From: Prorocentrum cordatum
Lineage: Eukaryota > Sar > Dinophyceae > Prorocentrales > Prorocentraceae
Direction: 5' to 3'
Length of the DNA stretch: 64,000 bases
NCBI GenBank assembly: GCA_963575745.1
Contig: CAUYUJ010000892.1
Coordinates: 438,372-502,371, forward strand
Shown piece by piece: positions 1 through 10,309 of this stretch; the stretch's first letter is position 1; every line of letters begins with the position of its first letter. The notes below the pieces were generated by a model that was not told the DNA's origin, did no database searches, and saw only the letters and a list, made by a program, of their open reading frames with translations. A program made the position numbers and the translations under genes.

Positions 1-441
1 AACCGTAGCTGGAGAAAGGCACAACCTTTGATGTCCAGGGATGCAGCTCGGCCGCACACCTCCCAGAGCGCCAGCGCAGCGTGCTCGTTTTCCACTGTGC
101 GTCACGATGACGAGTCGCTGGAGGTCCCGACTCCAGCGACTCCCTCCAAGAGAGTGGCACAGCTGCCCACTGCGCGTCACGACGACGACCCGCTGGAGGT
201 CCCGACTCCAGCGACTCCCTCCAACAGAGTGGCACAGCTGTACTTCACACACATATGTGCATATATATATATACACACAAATACATATATATATACACAA
301 TGAATAGTTGCGCGCATATGCATTGCAGACGCAGGTGAATGCACGAGGACGTGTGCACGCCTGTGCACACAGCCAGCGCAGCAACGCAGCCGCACTGCCT
401 CCCTGCAGCAGCGCAGCGCAGCCGCGACGACCAAAGCTTAT

Positions 442-624
442 GTCGGGCGTGTTTCCCTACAGGGGGATTGTCGACGAAAATCACAAAAATACCCCAAACA
501 TACCCCCAAAAGGTCAAAAAAATACTCCAAAAATAGTACCCAGACTATTTTTGGATTATTTGTTGTCTATGTTTGGGTTTTGTTATTTCTCGTCGAAAAT
601 ACCCCTGTAGGGGACACGCCCGAC
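442..624. mobile_element. Family A introner-like element, copy A1
   Basis: Ends GTCGGGCGTG and its inverse CACGCCCGAC flank an A/T-rich core. It is the longest and most divergent copy, with no clear target duplication. Confidence 0.7.
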
Positions 625-631
625 ATTCGGG

Positions 632-826
632 TCGGGCGAAAGGGCGGGATAGCAAAAGGGGGGTTTGAGAATCAGCTCACGTAGCTGATTTCCCCGGCGC
701 CTCCCGGCGCCGGAGGCGGCTACGTATCGAGGAGTGGGCCCCTCGGCGAGGCCGAAACCAACTGCATGCAGCAGATTTCGTACCCCCCCCTTTCCCAATC
801 CCCCCCTTTTCGTCCGGCCCGAGACA
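632..826. mobile_element. Family B element
   Basis: TCGGGCGAAAGGG to CCCCTTTTCGTCC-type inverse ends; core CCGGCGCCTCCCGGCGCCGG hairpin. Copies also at 24318-24480 and 34119-34312, all in the same orientation. Confidence 0.65.
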
Positions 827-998
827 CAAACCAAAAGCCCACCGCGGGCCCTCGGGCACGACGCGCGGGCACCCCCCGGCTCGGGCGTCGTGCCCAGCGC
901 CCGCCGCCCGGCCGGGGGAGGGCGGGCCCCTCGCGCACGGGCGGCGCGGCGGGCGCTCGATCGCGCGGCCCCGCGGGCGAGCTGCCTGTGCCGGGCCT

Positions 999-1274
999 GC
1001 TTTCCACCACCTCCTCCTCCTCCTCCTCCTCCCTCCTCCCTCCTCCTCCTCCTCCTCCTCCTCCTCCTCCTCCTCCTCCTCCTCCTCATCCTCCTCCTCC
1101 GCCTCCTTCTCCTCCTCGTCCTCCCTCCTCCCTCCTCCCCCTCCTCCTCCTCCTCTCCTCCTCGTCGTCCTCCTCCTCCTCCTCCTCTTCTTCTTCCTCC
1201 TCCTCGTCCTCCTCCTCGTCCTCTTCCCCCCCTCCGGCTTGTGGTGGTGGTGGTGGAAGACAGGCCCGTCAACC
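999..1274. mobile_element. Family G element with expanded CTC core
   Basis: Ends GGGCCTGCTTTCCACCACC and GGTGGTGGAAGACAGGCCC surround 220 bp of CTC-rich sequence. Confidence 0.7.
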
Positions 1275-1439
1275 TGCGCCTGCGCACCCGCTGGGTGCTC
1301 ATGCGGAAGCGAGACCAGCTGCGGAACGCCCGGGGACGAGGCAACGTGGACGAATTGCTGTATCCCTGCTGCCGCAAATGCTTAAATGTGCGCCCGCGCG
1401 TACCTAGCTCCACGCCATAAGCAGGGGCGAATGCATCTA

Positions 1440-1465
1440 TACATATATAGAGAGAGAGGGAGAGG

Positions 1466-1517
<52 letters not shown>

Positions 1518-1615
1518 CGACAGACAGACAGAGAGAGAGAGAGACAGAGTGCGAGAGAGACAGAGAGAGAGAGTGCGAGAGAGAGAAAGAGAGTGATAGA
1601 GAGAAAGGGCGAGCA
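1440..1615. repeat. (GA)n-rich tract
   Basis: Imperfect GAGA with GACA interruptions. ORFs in it are simple-repeat artefacts. 1275-1440 and 1620-2250 hold no feature I can support. Confidence 0.85.
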
Positions 1616-2249
1616 GCGGTTCAGAATCGCCAGACCGATCCCCATCCCCAGGCAGCCAGGGCTCTTCAACGCCACCAGCCTTTTCTGTCGAGGGGGGATG
1701 GATGCCGCGAAGCACCATAGGGTAAGGAAAAAGTCGAACGGCACTGAGCGTAGGAGACGTAATGTAAGACATCCCTGGGGTACGTCCCTGAGTTTCGCTT
1801 TCCCCACGTTTCTGGGAGGGAAGGGATTCGGGAATCGGGGGCACGAAGTCGCCTGCGCAGAGAAAGCGACAGAGAGAGAGAGAGAGACAGAGAAAACTCG
1901 GGGATGACGGAAAGATCCTCTGCTTCGAGGGTGGGCACAGCCCGCTTCAGCAACCCCCACCTGAACGAACAGACTGCCTGGGACCAACCCCAGCGGGCGT
2001 AGGCCCGCACAGACTGCGGCCGAAACGCCCTCCCGAGGACCGAACGAAGGCAATTCGCCAACCGACTTGGCAAGGCGGGGTCTGTGAACCTCCGACTGCT
2101 GCCAGGGTGAACGATGGTGGGGGGGGGACCGGCTCTGGGGGGAAGCATCGCCGACAGATTGGCGCAATGGTCTCTCGATAGCGAAACCGCACGGGGGCCG
2201 CGATAATCGGGGACGTCCAATGAGGGAGGCGTCCAAGAGAGGGGTTCCA

Positions 2250-2365
2250 TAGTTTACTTTTTTTTGGGGGGGGGGTTCGTCTTCCCACCCCACTTCCCAA
2301 TCTTCCCATATTTTCGGGGGGATCGACGATCAATTGTGCCTGTGTGTTTTTTCCCCTCCTGACCC
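2250..2365. mobile_element. Family C element, truncated
   Basis: Right part only: GACGATCAATTGTG and TTTTTTCCCCTCCTGA. Confidence 0.55.
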
Positions 2366-2426
2366 TAGCCGTCACACCCCTCATTGGGCGCCCCCGACAC
2401 TTCCTCCCCGGCCTCCTCCCGTGGAC

Positions 2427-2496
2427 CTTGGAGCATGCCTTGCACTTGTCCAGCCCCGGCTCGTCCGCGAAGCTCCCGGGCCAGCACTCCGTGCAG
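2427..2496 (-). CDS. GCC2/GCC3 Cys-repeat exon, last one recognised
   Basis: After TCTGCGAG (2497) it reads CTECWPGSFADEPGLDKCKA, then CSK, to a GTCCAC donor (2426). The one-base start completes a Ser codon with the preceding exon (GRYANGFS-CTEC). No further exon is recognised below it, so the 3' end of the gene is unknown. Confidence 0.7.
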
Positions 2497-2716
2497 CTCG
2501 CAGACCGATGGGGGGGAGGGGCACCAACTCTACGCCTGCACGGTTCCCGGCCAGGCAGGTCATGGCTCCAGGATTGGTGCAGACGCCCCCCTGGCTCGGC
2601 CAGGAAGGCGTGCACGCCGACCCCTGACGCTAGATGGGCCAAGCCAGGGCCGGTGCATGTGCAAAGCTGGGGCCCTCCGGGAGAGAAGACCACAAAAGAC
2701 CAGAGGGACCAGAGTG

Positions 2717-3039
2717 AGGTCGGGCATGTCCCCCTGCAGGAGGATTTTGAACGACAAATCTGCCATAGTTAAACGATGTTCCAAGATTGTAAGAAATAGT
2801 AGAAAAATCGCCCCAGCACTATACTTTTGACTATGTTCGAATATTCCTCCTGAAGAGGGGCACGCCCAACTTAAGACCAGAGTTCGGTCGGGCCTGTCCC
2901 CCTACAGGCGGATTTGGAGCGAAGAAAGAACAAATAGACAAATACCACCCGAATGCTTGAACATAGTCAAAAAATAGTCCCCATACTTTTTTTTGCCTAT
3001 TTCCGGATATTCCTCCTGTAGAGGGGCAGGCCCGACTTA
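2717..3039. mobile_element. Two family A elements in tandem (A2, A3)
   Basis: A2 spans 2717-2873 and A3 2884-3039. ACCAGAG occurs before A2, between the two, and after A3, so both share one target sequence. Same orientation. Confidence 0.8.
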
Positions 3040-3054
3040 AGACCAGAGGGACGG

Positions 3055-3550
3055 AAGAGCACAAAGGGGGGAGGAGGGAGGAACGGAGAGGGAGCAGCGG
3101 GGACGGAGCACAAGGGAGAAGGATCACAGGGGAGACGGAGGACAGGGAGGACAGGGAGAGCAGGGGAGAGGAGGGAGAGCAAGGGAGAGGAGGGAGAGGA
3201 GGGCGAGGAGGGAGGGAGGGGAGGGAGAGCAGGGCGAGGAGGAGCACAGGGAACCAGGGAGAGGAGGGAGAGCAGGGAGAGGAGGGAGGGAGGAGGGAGA
3301 CCAGGGCGAGGAGGGAGAAGGAAACCGGGGAGAGGAGGGAGAGCAGGGAGAGGAGGGAGGGAAGGGGGACAGGGGGGGACAAAGAAGGGGGGTGAGGAGG
3401 GTGAGGAGGGTGAGGAGGAGGAGGAGGAGGAGGAGGAGGAGGAGGAGAAGGAGGAGGAGGAGGAGGGTGAGGAGGAGAAGGAGGAGGAGGAGGAAGAGGG
3501 TGAGGACGAGGAGGAGAGTGAGGAGGAGGAGGAGGAGGAGGAGAGCGGAG
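3055..3550. repeat. GAGG/GAG-rich tract
   Basis: Imperfect GGGAGAGGA units grading into (GAG)n next to the 3561-3650 exon. Confidence 0.85.
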
Positions 3551-3560
3551 CAGGAAGGAC

Positions 3561-3650
3561 CTGAAGCCGTTGGCGTACCTGCCCTCCTCGCAGTCCCCGC
3601 ACGCCGTGGCCCCCCGGCCGCTCGCCCTCCCGGGGTCGCACCACTCGCAC
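3561..3650 (-). CDS. GCC2/GCC3 Cys-repeat exon
   Basis: CEWCDPGRASGRGATACGDC, then EEGRYANGF. The acceptor is CCCTGCAG (3651), the donor GTCCTT (3560). Ninety nucleotides, entered and left in the same phase; both neighbouring exons fit. It is too short to be noticed as an ORF by itself but matches the repeat exactly. Confidence 0.75.
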
Positions 3651-3719
3651 CTGCAGGGTGGGCCGCGCGATAAGAGAAAATAATGGGAGCGACACGATCA
3701 GGAAAAAAGAGCTCTGCCG

Positions 3720-4086
3720 AAAACCCTACAGTCAACCCGTGCAGCAAGGATGCGCGGTAAGGATGCAAGAGCCCTGGATGCCAAATTCGAAGCTCTCCTC
3801 GCGGGGCGCGGCCAACGAACATGGCGAAGGGTAGACCGAGGAGGCAGGGATGCAGGGGTACCCTTGGGAAGGCTGCCCATCCTTCTTCTGCGGGTTGACC
3901 GTAACCGAGTATCGTTTAACCGATCCCCATCCCCAGCGGCGTGGTCTGGGCCCCACTGGCCGATTCACCCCCCTAGATGGGGATGTAGGTCGTCCCCTTC
4001 GGGTTTCGAGGGGTGTATCCCCAACAGGAGTTGTAATCTGGTAGGAGTGTCGAAGGGGATGGGGATGGGGATGGGGTTCGTTTAAC
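3720..4086. mobile_element. Adjacent family U and family T elements
   Basis: U (about 3728-3906): ends TACAGTCAACCCG and CGGGTTGACCGTA. T (about 3906-4086): ends GTATCGTTTAACCGATCCCC and GGGGATGGGGTTCGTTTAAC. Second copies: U at 24147-24318, T at 25325-25502. Confidence 0.65.
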
Positions 4087-4179
4087 TTGGTGAAACTTGG
4101 GAGGGGGGGGGGGCGTTTTTTATGCCCTTTAGTAATCGCGTCCTTCCCCATGGTGGGACTTGGGAGGTGGGGGCCCGGT

Positions 4180-4531
4180 TTCTCTGATCGGGAGCCCACA
4201 TCAGGAGCGGGGTGCGTCTCGGAGGGAGCCGGTGTGAAGGGGCCCAGGGACACACACACACACGGCAAACAGGCACAAGTCCGCTGGTTCTCCTCGTGCT
4301 TGCCCATGTTTTCTTGGTTTGCGTCTTCTCCCCCCCACCCCCCCGCTTCCCACATTCTTCCAGCATGTTTGTTGGGGGGCGGAAAGATACGGATACGTGT
4401 TGTCCCCGGACCTCTCTTGGGGTGCGTTCTGACCAGAATTTCGAGGCGAATCCAGCGGTGACAACGAGGATTCCCCAGGAGGACCAGGAAAGGCCGAAAA
4501 CGAAGGGGGACAACACGTATCCGTATCTTTT
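4180..4531. mobile_element. Divergent family C head plus family D inverted-repeat element
   Basis: GAAGGGGCCCAGGGACACAC starts a C-like copy, also seen at 8594-8700. At 4384-4531 a family D element has ends AAGATACGGATACGTGTTG and inverse. Its core (TCTGACCAGAATTTCGAGGC) recurs at 23027-23190 and 55425-55560. Confidence 0.6.
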
Positions 4532-4940
4532 TCTCCCCCGAATTTTTGTGGAAGCCGACGTTTGATGATTGTGTGTCTGTGTGTGGACCTCCCTCCCGAC
4601 AGTGAGCACCGACTCGCCCATCCCCGTCCCCACGGGCGTGGCCTGGGCCCCGCTGGCCCGAGCCCCCCCTGGCCCATGTGCCCCCCTGGCCATCGCTCGG
4701 AGGTCCGTTCCCTGTGTTTTGTTGCGGTTTCGTGCGTGGCTTTTCCGCCAAATGATCAAGGATTCTCCTCGATGGCCCTCGCCCTCGGACGTCCGAGCGA
4801 CGCCAAGCCCCCTGGCCCTCACTGGGGTGGTGAGATAGCAGCGACCGGGATGGGGATGGAGATGGGGATAGAAAGCGGTTTGACGATACTGAGCAAGAGT
4901 AGTATCCAAGGCACGCAGCCGTTCCGGGGCCTCCCGAAGG

Positions 4941-5085
4941 GGGCCCGATGTATCTCCGATGCGTCGGCGACGTCAACGTGGAAGAAAGTGGGGCTCCACA
5001 TCGAGCTGCATCGCCGATGCATCGGCGATGCGGCGCGATCCTTCGGCCCCATCCACTCGGACCCAATTTGGGAGGCATAGAGCCA
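4941..5085. mobile_element. Family E element
   Basis: CCTCCCGAAGG... to ...TTTGGGAGGC with CGATGCATCGGCGATG core. Inside intron 3651-5308. Confidence 0.65.
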
Positions 5086-5308
5086 TGGGGAACGCATCGG
5101 CGCTTTACAGTGGAAGTAGTACAAGGCCTTCGGGCAGGAACGACGGAGCAGCACGCTGACGGGAAAGAGTTCAAATCAGATCGGCGGCGCCAAAACGCGC
5201 AACAGAACCATGCAAACCCCGGGCCGCATCTGGTCGTCGGAAGATCGACATCGCACGGGCTCGAACCCACTGGGATCGATGCCGAATCGATTCGAAGTGG
5301 GCCCTGAC

Positions 5309-5449
5309 CTGTCGCTGCCCTGCTCGCCGTTGTAGGTTCCGTTGTCGCACTCTATGCATGCGGACGCCTCGTCGACGTTGGTGTATTTGCCCTGGTCCAC
5401 GCCGCGGACGTTTCCGTGCCCACCGATCTGAAGACGTGCCCCCGGGCAT
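5309..5449 (-). CDS. GCC2/GCC3 Cys-repeat exon
   Basis: It reads CPGARLQIGGHGNVRGVDQG, then KYTNVDEASACIECDNGTYN and GEQGSD. It starts after CGCGAG at the edge of family A element A4 and ends at a GT donor (5308) in phase 2. Joined to the exon at 3650 it gives GSDRCEWCDPG, the expected repeat spacing. Confidence 0.7.
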
Positions 5450-5455
5450 CTCGCG

Positions 5456-5615
5456 TTAGGTCGGGCATGTCCCCCTTACAGGCCGATTTTGGGCGAAAAA
5501 TTGAAAATAGTCAAAACATATTCCCAAATGGTCACAAATACCAAACAAATAGTTCCCAGACTATTGTTTGACTATTTTAGGAGATTCCCCCTGTAGAGGG
5601 ACAGGCACGACTCAA
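5456..5615. mobile_element. Family A introner A4 with perfect 8-bp duplication
   Basis: ATCTCGCG at 5448-5455 is repeated at 5616-5623. Ends are TTAGGTCGGGC and its inverse. It lies between a Cys-repeat exon and a probable upstream exon. With a GT donor in the upper end (5611) and AG within the target copy (5450), the intron would be 162 bp. Confidence 0.85.
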
Positions 5616-5790
5616 ATCTCGCGATGCGTTGGATGTGGACACCGCCCCCCCCCGAGGGCGGGATTCGTGGTGCGGATCCCTGCGGGAGCTTATGCAGAGA
5701 TGGCGCGATTGGCCCGAAGGAAGCGTCTGCAGGCGCGTGAATTAGAATCGGGGGGACGTAAAACGCGGGTTCGGGGGACTCGGGTTGGCC
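5612..5790 (-). CDS. Possible exon above family A element A4
   Basis: The frame reads PPILIHAPADASFGPIAPSL and on to HIQRIAR, joining the Cys-repeat exon through the element. It overlaps a repeat (family O) shared with 58.4 kb at its upper edge, so the upper boundary is uncertain. Confidence 0.35.
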
Positions 5791-6425
5791 GGACGGGGCC
5801 ATCAATGAAAAAGACGAAACCCGATCTGAAATTTGACGCGCGAACTCCCGCTGCAGACATCCCACGACAACCGGACCGTGAAAATCCAGGACGCGCTCGT
5901 CAAAAAACGTCGGGGATCTTCTGACCCGGGTCAATCCAGACCCGGGTCAGTCAGGCCTTACAGAATCCTGCAAGATCCTGCACCCAAACCAAGGTCAATG
6001 CGAAGGACCCTGCCAAATCCTGCAGGATCCTGCACCCCAACCCGGGTCAATGCGACCCTGTCCCTTCAGGAGCCTGCAAGATCCGGCGCTCTGGCTGACC
6101 CCCGTTTGCACTGATCCCCGTCTCAAGGTTACCGAAAACGTCGGCAAGCCCGAGTTCCGGCTTACTCGAGTCCTGTTTCCCCGATCGAATCATGAACAAC
6201 TCCAACCTCACCTCTCGGAGAACTGGCCGCCCCAATGGACCAAAGCTTCCTGGAATCACCGCAGGCCAACCCTCCACAAGTTCGGACACTCGAACTCGGA
6301 TCAGCGATATGCCGGATCGGGACCTGATCGGATCGGAATCGGAAACCCAGCATAGAAGGCCACAGACCCCGAAGATCCTTCCAATTGAGGGATGATGAAC
6401 AAAAACGGCCCTGCCCTGGGCTACA

Positions 6426-6592
6426 AGTGTGGAGGGGCCCAAGGACACACGAATAAAAACACACAGATCCCAGGATTCCCCATATGTTCAAATATGTTCT
6501 GGGTTTTCGTCTTCCCCCTCACTTCCTATCTTTTCCCATCTTTTCCTAGGAATCGACGATACATTGTGTCTGTGTGCTTTTCCCCTCCTCAA
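6426..6592. mobile_element. Family C element
   Basis: GGGGCCCAAGGACACACGAA to TTTTCCCCTCCTC. Flanks AAGTGTGG/AAGTGCGT. Confidence 0.65.
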
Positions 6593-6905
6593 AGTGCGTG
6601 GTCTGAAAACCTCCTGGGGACCCCCAAAACCTAGAGAGCCGCCAGGACGCCGCACATCACGCAGGGTTTACCCTGTCAGCCCACAGGAGTTTCAGCGCAC
6701 ACCGCCTCGTAAACCAGGGTCGGGGGCTTCTGATGCCCTTGATCCAAGAGGTCCCTGGAAGGCATTCCGAGAGGCCCACACATGCATCCCAGAGGCCGCT
6801 GGCCCGGGCACAGTGGCGGGATGGACCGAAGGCCCAAACGTGGCCCTCCATGTGCCAAGAAACTGCAGCACCTGAACAAATGGCCACGGACAACAGCGTC
6901 CAGAT

Positions 6906-7021
6906 TTAAGTCGGGCCTGTCCCCCTACAGGGGGATTTTGAGCGAATCAAGAAATCGTCCCCAGACTATTTTTTGACTATTTTTGAAGATCCCTCCTGTA
7001 GAGGGACGGGCCCGACTTCAA
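6906..7021. mobile_element. Family A element A5
   Basis: TCCAGAT at 6899-6905 and 7022-7028 flanks it. Ends match the family, core only about 70 bp. No confident exon either side. Confidence 0.75.
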
Positions 7022-7221
7022 TCCAGATCCCTGCAAGCACACGGGCAGGTGCAAAAAACGATGGCGCCCTGTGGGCCGCAGGAGCGAGCGAGCGGCCACC
7101 CGCTCCGTGGCGCGCGGAGCGCACGCCAGGGAGGTCCTCGGCGCCGACCAAAAGAGATCCGCCTGGAGCTCCGAGATTTGACGTGTCGGCCGTGTCTCTT
7201 CTTCGAGTGATGAGAGATCCT

Positions 7222-7352
7222 CCTCCTCCTCGTCCATACCCTCCTCCTCCTCCTCCTCCTCCTCCTCCTCCTCCTCCTCCTCCCCCTCCCCCTCGGCCTC
7301 CGCCGCCTCCTCCTCGTCGTCCTCCTCCTCCTCCTCCTCCTCCTCCTCCTAT
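7222..7352. repeat. (CTC)n tract
   Basis: Nearly pure TCC repeats on the plus strand, below the long Cys-repeat exon. 7020-7220 is GC-rich, unassigned. Confidence 0.85.
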
Positions 7353-7559
7353 TCGAGGGCACGTCTCCGAATCGGTGGGTACAGTGCGGGCTTGGCCGCA
7401 AGAAACCCTCGCAAGAAACCCAGCCCTGAAACCCGCAGGCGCGGGGTGCAAACTAAGGGGAGCCCAGAGCAACCCGAACGCAGCAGCTCCTTCAACGGCC
7501 ACGAAAAGCCACAGCGCAGCGCGCGGAGGAAAGAAACCAAGGGTACCCTGACGAAAAGC

Positions 7560-8304
7560 ATATGGTTTCTTGATGCGCGCCCCCACTGTGTGGACGATTC
7601 CGCGGCGCGGTCCTCTGGACACACGTCGCATGCGGTCGCGCCCTCAGCGGACGCGGTCCCTCGCTGACAGCTCAGGCACATCTCAGCGCCGTCGTTCGAG
7701 CTGAATGTCCCCGCCGGGCACTGCTCGCATGAAGTCGAACCTTCTTCGGCTGAGAACTCTCCGGGCTGGCAAAGCTCGCATCCGCTTGACCCATTGACAT
7801 TGTTGAAAGACCCCTCCTCGCAATCGGAGCACGCGTCGCTCTTGATGTGATCCGTGAACCTCCCGGCCGAGCACACCTCGCAGAGGTCCATCCCGAACGA
7901 TCCAGCGAACCTGCCCACGGTGCACTCAAGGCACTCACTCATGCCCAACCTGTCGGCGTACATCCCCAAACCGCACTGGGTGCAGACGGCTGCCCTGTCG
8001 TGGGCGTACCGACCAAAGTCGCAAGCCTCGCACTGGGAGGACCCCGCCTGTGCCGCAAACTTCCCCGATTGGCACGAATCGCAGCTTTTGGACCCGTTGT
8101 CTGGCGCGAACTCCCCGACGAGGCACGGCACGCACTCAGAAAGCCCGGGGCGGTAAGCGTACGTCCCTGGAGAGCACGCGTCGCAAAAGCCCTGACCGCC
8201 CAAGCTCGCAGATCCCTCCGGGCACGACTCGCACGTGGTCATGCCCGTCGCGTTGGCGTACTTCCCCGCCGCGCAGTCCGTGCAGGCGGATTGCCCGCTC
8301 TTGC
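7560..8304 (-). CDS. Long GCC2/GCC3 Cys-repeat exon
   Basis: About 240 residues contain a dozen or so C-x-x-C units, for example CESCPEGSASLGGQGFCDAC, CVPCLVGEFAPDNGSKSC, CTQCGLGMYADRLGMSEC and CEQCPAGTFSSNDGAEMC. The exon starts after CTGCACAG (8305) and stays in frame to CDVCPED near 7600. The donor is unresolved. This is the clearest coding region of the window. Such repeats form elongated disulfide-linked rods in large surface proteins. Confidence 0.9.
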
Positions 8305-8344
8305 CTGTGCAGGAATCTGTTTTTTTGTATTACCCGCGATAACT

Positions 8345-8513
8345 CGGCGGTGGACAAACCTCCCTTTAGTAAACATCCCCTTAATGAAAACGGCCTTGGA
8401 CCGAAACCGACGGACCTGGACCGGCAAAAACGACGGCCGCGACGCCCTCTCGCGAACCGAAACGGCCAATTCCTCAATCGACGTGTCAGGGTAGGAGGTT
8501 TGTCCACCCCCGA
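8345..8513. mobile_element. Family I element
   Basis: CTCGGCGGTGGACAAACCTCC to GGAGGTTTGTCCACCCCCGAG (inverted repeat of about 20 bp). It lies inside the intron 8305-9241. Confidence 0.75.
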
Positions 8514-8957
8514 GGGGGGGGGGCTCGGTTTCTCTGATCGGGAGCCCACATCAGGAGCGGGCTGCGTCTCGGAGGGAGCAGGTGTGAAGGGGCCCAGGGA
8601 CACACACACACAAGAAACAGGCACAAGTCCGCTGGTTCTCCCCATGCTTGCCCATGTTTTCAGGGTTTGCGTCTCCCCCCCCCCTCCCCGCCTCCCATAT
8701 CGGAGGTCTATCCACCTCCGAGGGGGGGGTGCCCCCTCCCCCGCTCACATCACGGCGGGCTTCGGCCTCCCAGGGCCCCTTTTGTTCGCCGACCACGGCG
8801 ACGACGACGCATTTCCCCGGAAACCCTTGCGATGCCCTGGGAAGCCGTGGAAGATTCCCTGAGACACACGTGGGGGAAACGGCGTGACGTGAAGGGGGGG
8901 GGGGAGGGGCGGGGGCGATCACGAGCGTTCTCGCCCAGACTAACAAAAACTGGCCCC

Positions 8958-9205
8958 AGGAGGGCCCAGGGGGAGGAGGAGGCGGATGATGATGATGATG
9001 AGGAGGAGGAGGCGGCGGAGGAGGGGGAGGAGGAGGAGGAGAGGAGGAGAGAGGAGGAGGAGGAGGAGGAGGAGGAGGAGGGGAGGAGGAGGAGGAGGAG
9101 GAGGAGGGGTGGAGGAGGAGGAGGGGAAGGAGGAGGAGGAGGAGGAGGAGGAGGAGGGGTGGGGGAAGAGGAGGGGAAGGAGGAAGAGGAGGAGGAGGAG
9201 GTCGA
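8958..9205. repeat. (GAG)n tract
   Basis: Immediately follows the donor of exon 9242-9408. A second tract (9415-9565) precedes its acceptor. Confidence 0.85.
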
Positions 9206-9241
9206 ACCCGATGGAATCGGAGGAGTCGGAAGGAACCCTGC

Positions 9242-9408
9242 CTGTGTACTTGCCTTCCGGGCAAAGCTCGCACTCCGTGGCGCCCGTGCGGTCCGTGTAC
9301 CTCCCGACCCCGCACGGCGAGCACGCGGGGGAGGCGCTGACCGCGCTGAAGTGGCCGACGCCGCACCGCTCGCACGTGATGTACGACTGCGGCCCGGCGC
9401 TCGGGTAC
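9242..9408 (-). CDS. GCC2/GCC3 Cys-repeat exon
   Basis: The reading is ITCERCGVGHFSAVSASPAC, SPCGVGRYTDRTGATECELC, then PEGKYTG. Each unit has the C-x-x-C-x-x-G-x-(Y/F) pattern of GCC2/GCC3 (ephrin-receptor-like) repeats found in extracellular proteins. The acceptor GAGCAG (9409) follows a CTC-rich tract. The donor is GC (9241-9240). Phase 1 at the end fits the two leading bases of the exon at 8304, giving PEGKYTGKSGQSAC. Confidence 0.8.
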
Positions 9409-9639
9409 CTGCTCGGCAGGGGGAGGGCGGAGGAGAGCAGAGAACTGAGGAGGAAACACGGGGGAGAAAGGAGGAAAACGATGAGGAGGAGAAGGAGGAG
9501 GAGGAACAGGTAGAGGAGAAAGAGGAACAAACAAAGAGGAAAAAGGAGGAGGAGGAGGCCGTCGCCGGCAGGATGGAGTGGCGAGCGGTCTAACGAAAGA
9601 AACGGTCGACCTTTACCAAGGACGACGGCCACTTGCAAT

Positions 9640-9726
9640 CGGGGGGGGGAGTCCAGAAGCGGTGCGGTGACAGACCGTACGGTGACCTCTGAGTCACCCG
9701 AGAGGTCCTCGGGGAACGACACGAGT
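9640..9726 (-). CDS. Exon below family A element A6
   Basis: From the acceptor CCTCAG (9727) the frame reads LVSFPEDLSGDSEVTVRSVT and then APLLDSPP. The donor is not resolved, so the end is approximate. Function unknown. Confidence 0.35.
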
Positions 9727-9872
9727 CTGAGGTCGGGCATGTCCTCCTCCATGACAAATGGAGCATCGCCAAAACATACTCCAATACAGTCAAACAAATA
9801 ATGGCAAAATCATCCCCCGTATTTGTTACTATTCCTGGATATTCCTCCTTGCAAAAGGACATGCCCGACTCA
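9727..9872. mobile_element. Family A introner A6
   Basis: Target copies ACACGAGT (9719-9726) and ACCCGAGT (9873-9880) differ by one base. The predicted GT-AG intron is 9727-9874. Confidence 0.75.
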
Positions 9873-9874
9873 AC

Positions 9875-9990
9875 CCGAGTCCCAAAACCGCGCGGTGACC
9901 CCGAAGTCTCACCGACTTGGCGCGCGGTGTGGTCACCGCCCCCCTTGGGGGCCGACGACACGGCGCTGCGGCCCTCGCCCCCCCCCCCCA
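9875..9990 (-). CDS. Exon above family A element A6
   Basis: The frame reads PPRGAVTTPRAKSVRLRGHR then AVLGLG to a GT donor at 9874 and joins in frame to VSFPEDLSGD after the element. The upper boundary is not determined. No domain is recognised, and other frames are also open, so support comes from the junction. Confidence 0.35.
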
Positions 9991-10309
9991 TCAGAACGCT
10001 GCCGAAGCTTCGGGGGGAAAGGTGCCGCTTTCAGAGGAGGGGCCCGCCGCCGCCGAAACCAGTGCCAACAGCTCGGGCGAAGGTGGGTACGTAATGCGCA
10101 CCCACCTTGCCCCGAGCTCGCCTTGCTCTCTACCGTGGTCCACGACCGAAGCGCACGGAACTACCTGCAGCGCGTAGGCCGACGCCGGACCTGTGCAGCA
10201 CGCGCCCACCATAAGCCGATTCGCGTCCGGGCACGCGGCAAAAGGACGAAAATTGAAAATCCGACGACGGTGATTGGAAAAGCTGCCGATGCCTGTCCAT
10301 GAAGCTCTA

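Noticed and set aside
734-1420. Long Leu/Pro/Ser-rich ORFs on both strands over CTC tracts (also 3124-3822, 8940-9797, 47287-47725, 59674-60672)
   Set aside because: They are translations of triplet repeats, open in several frames on both strands at once, with no domain or splice support.
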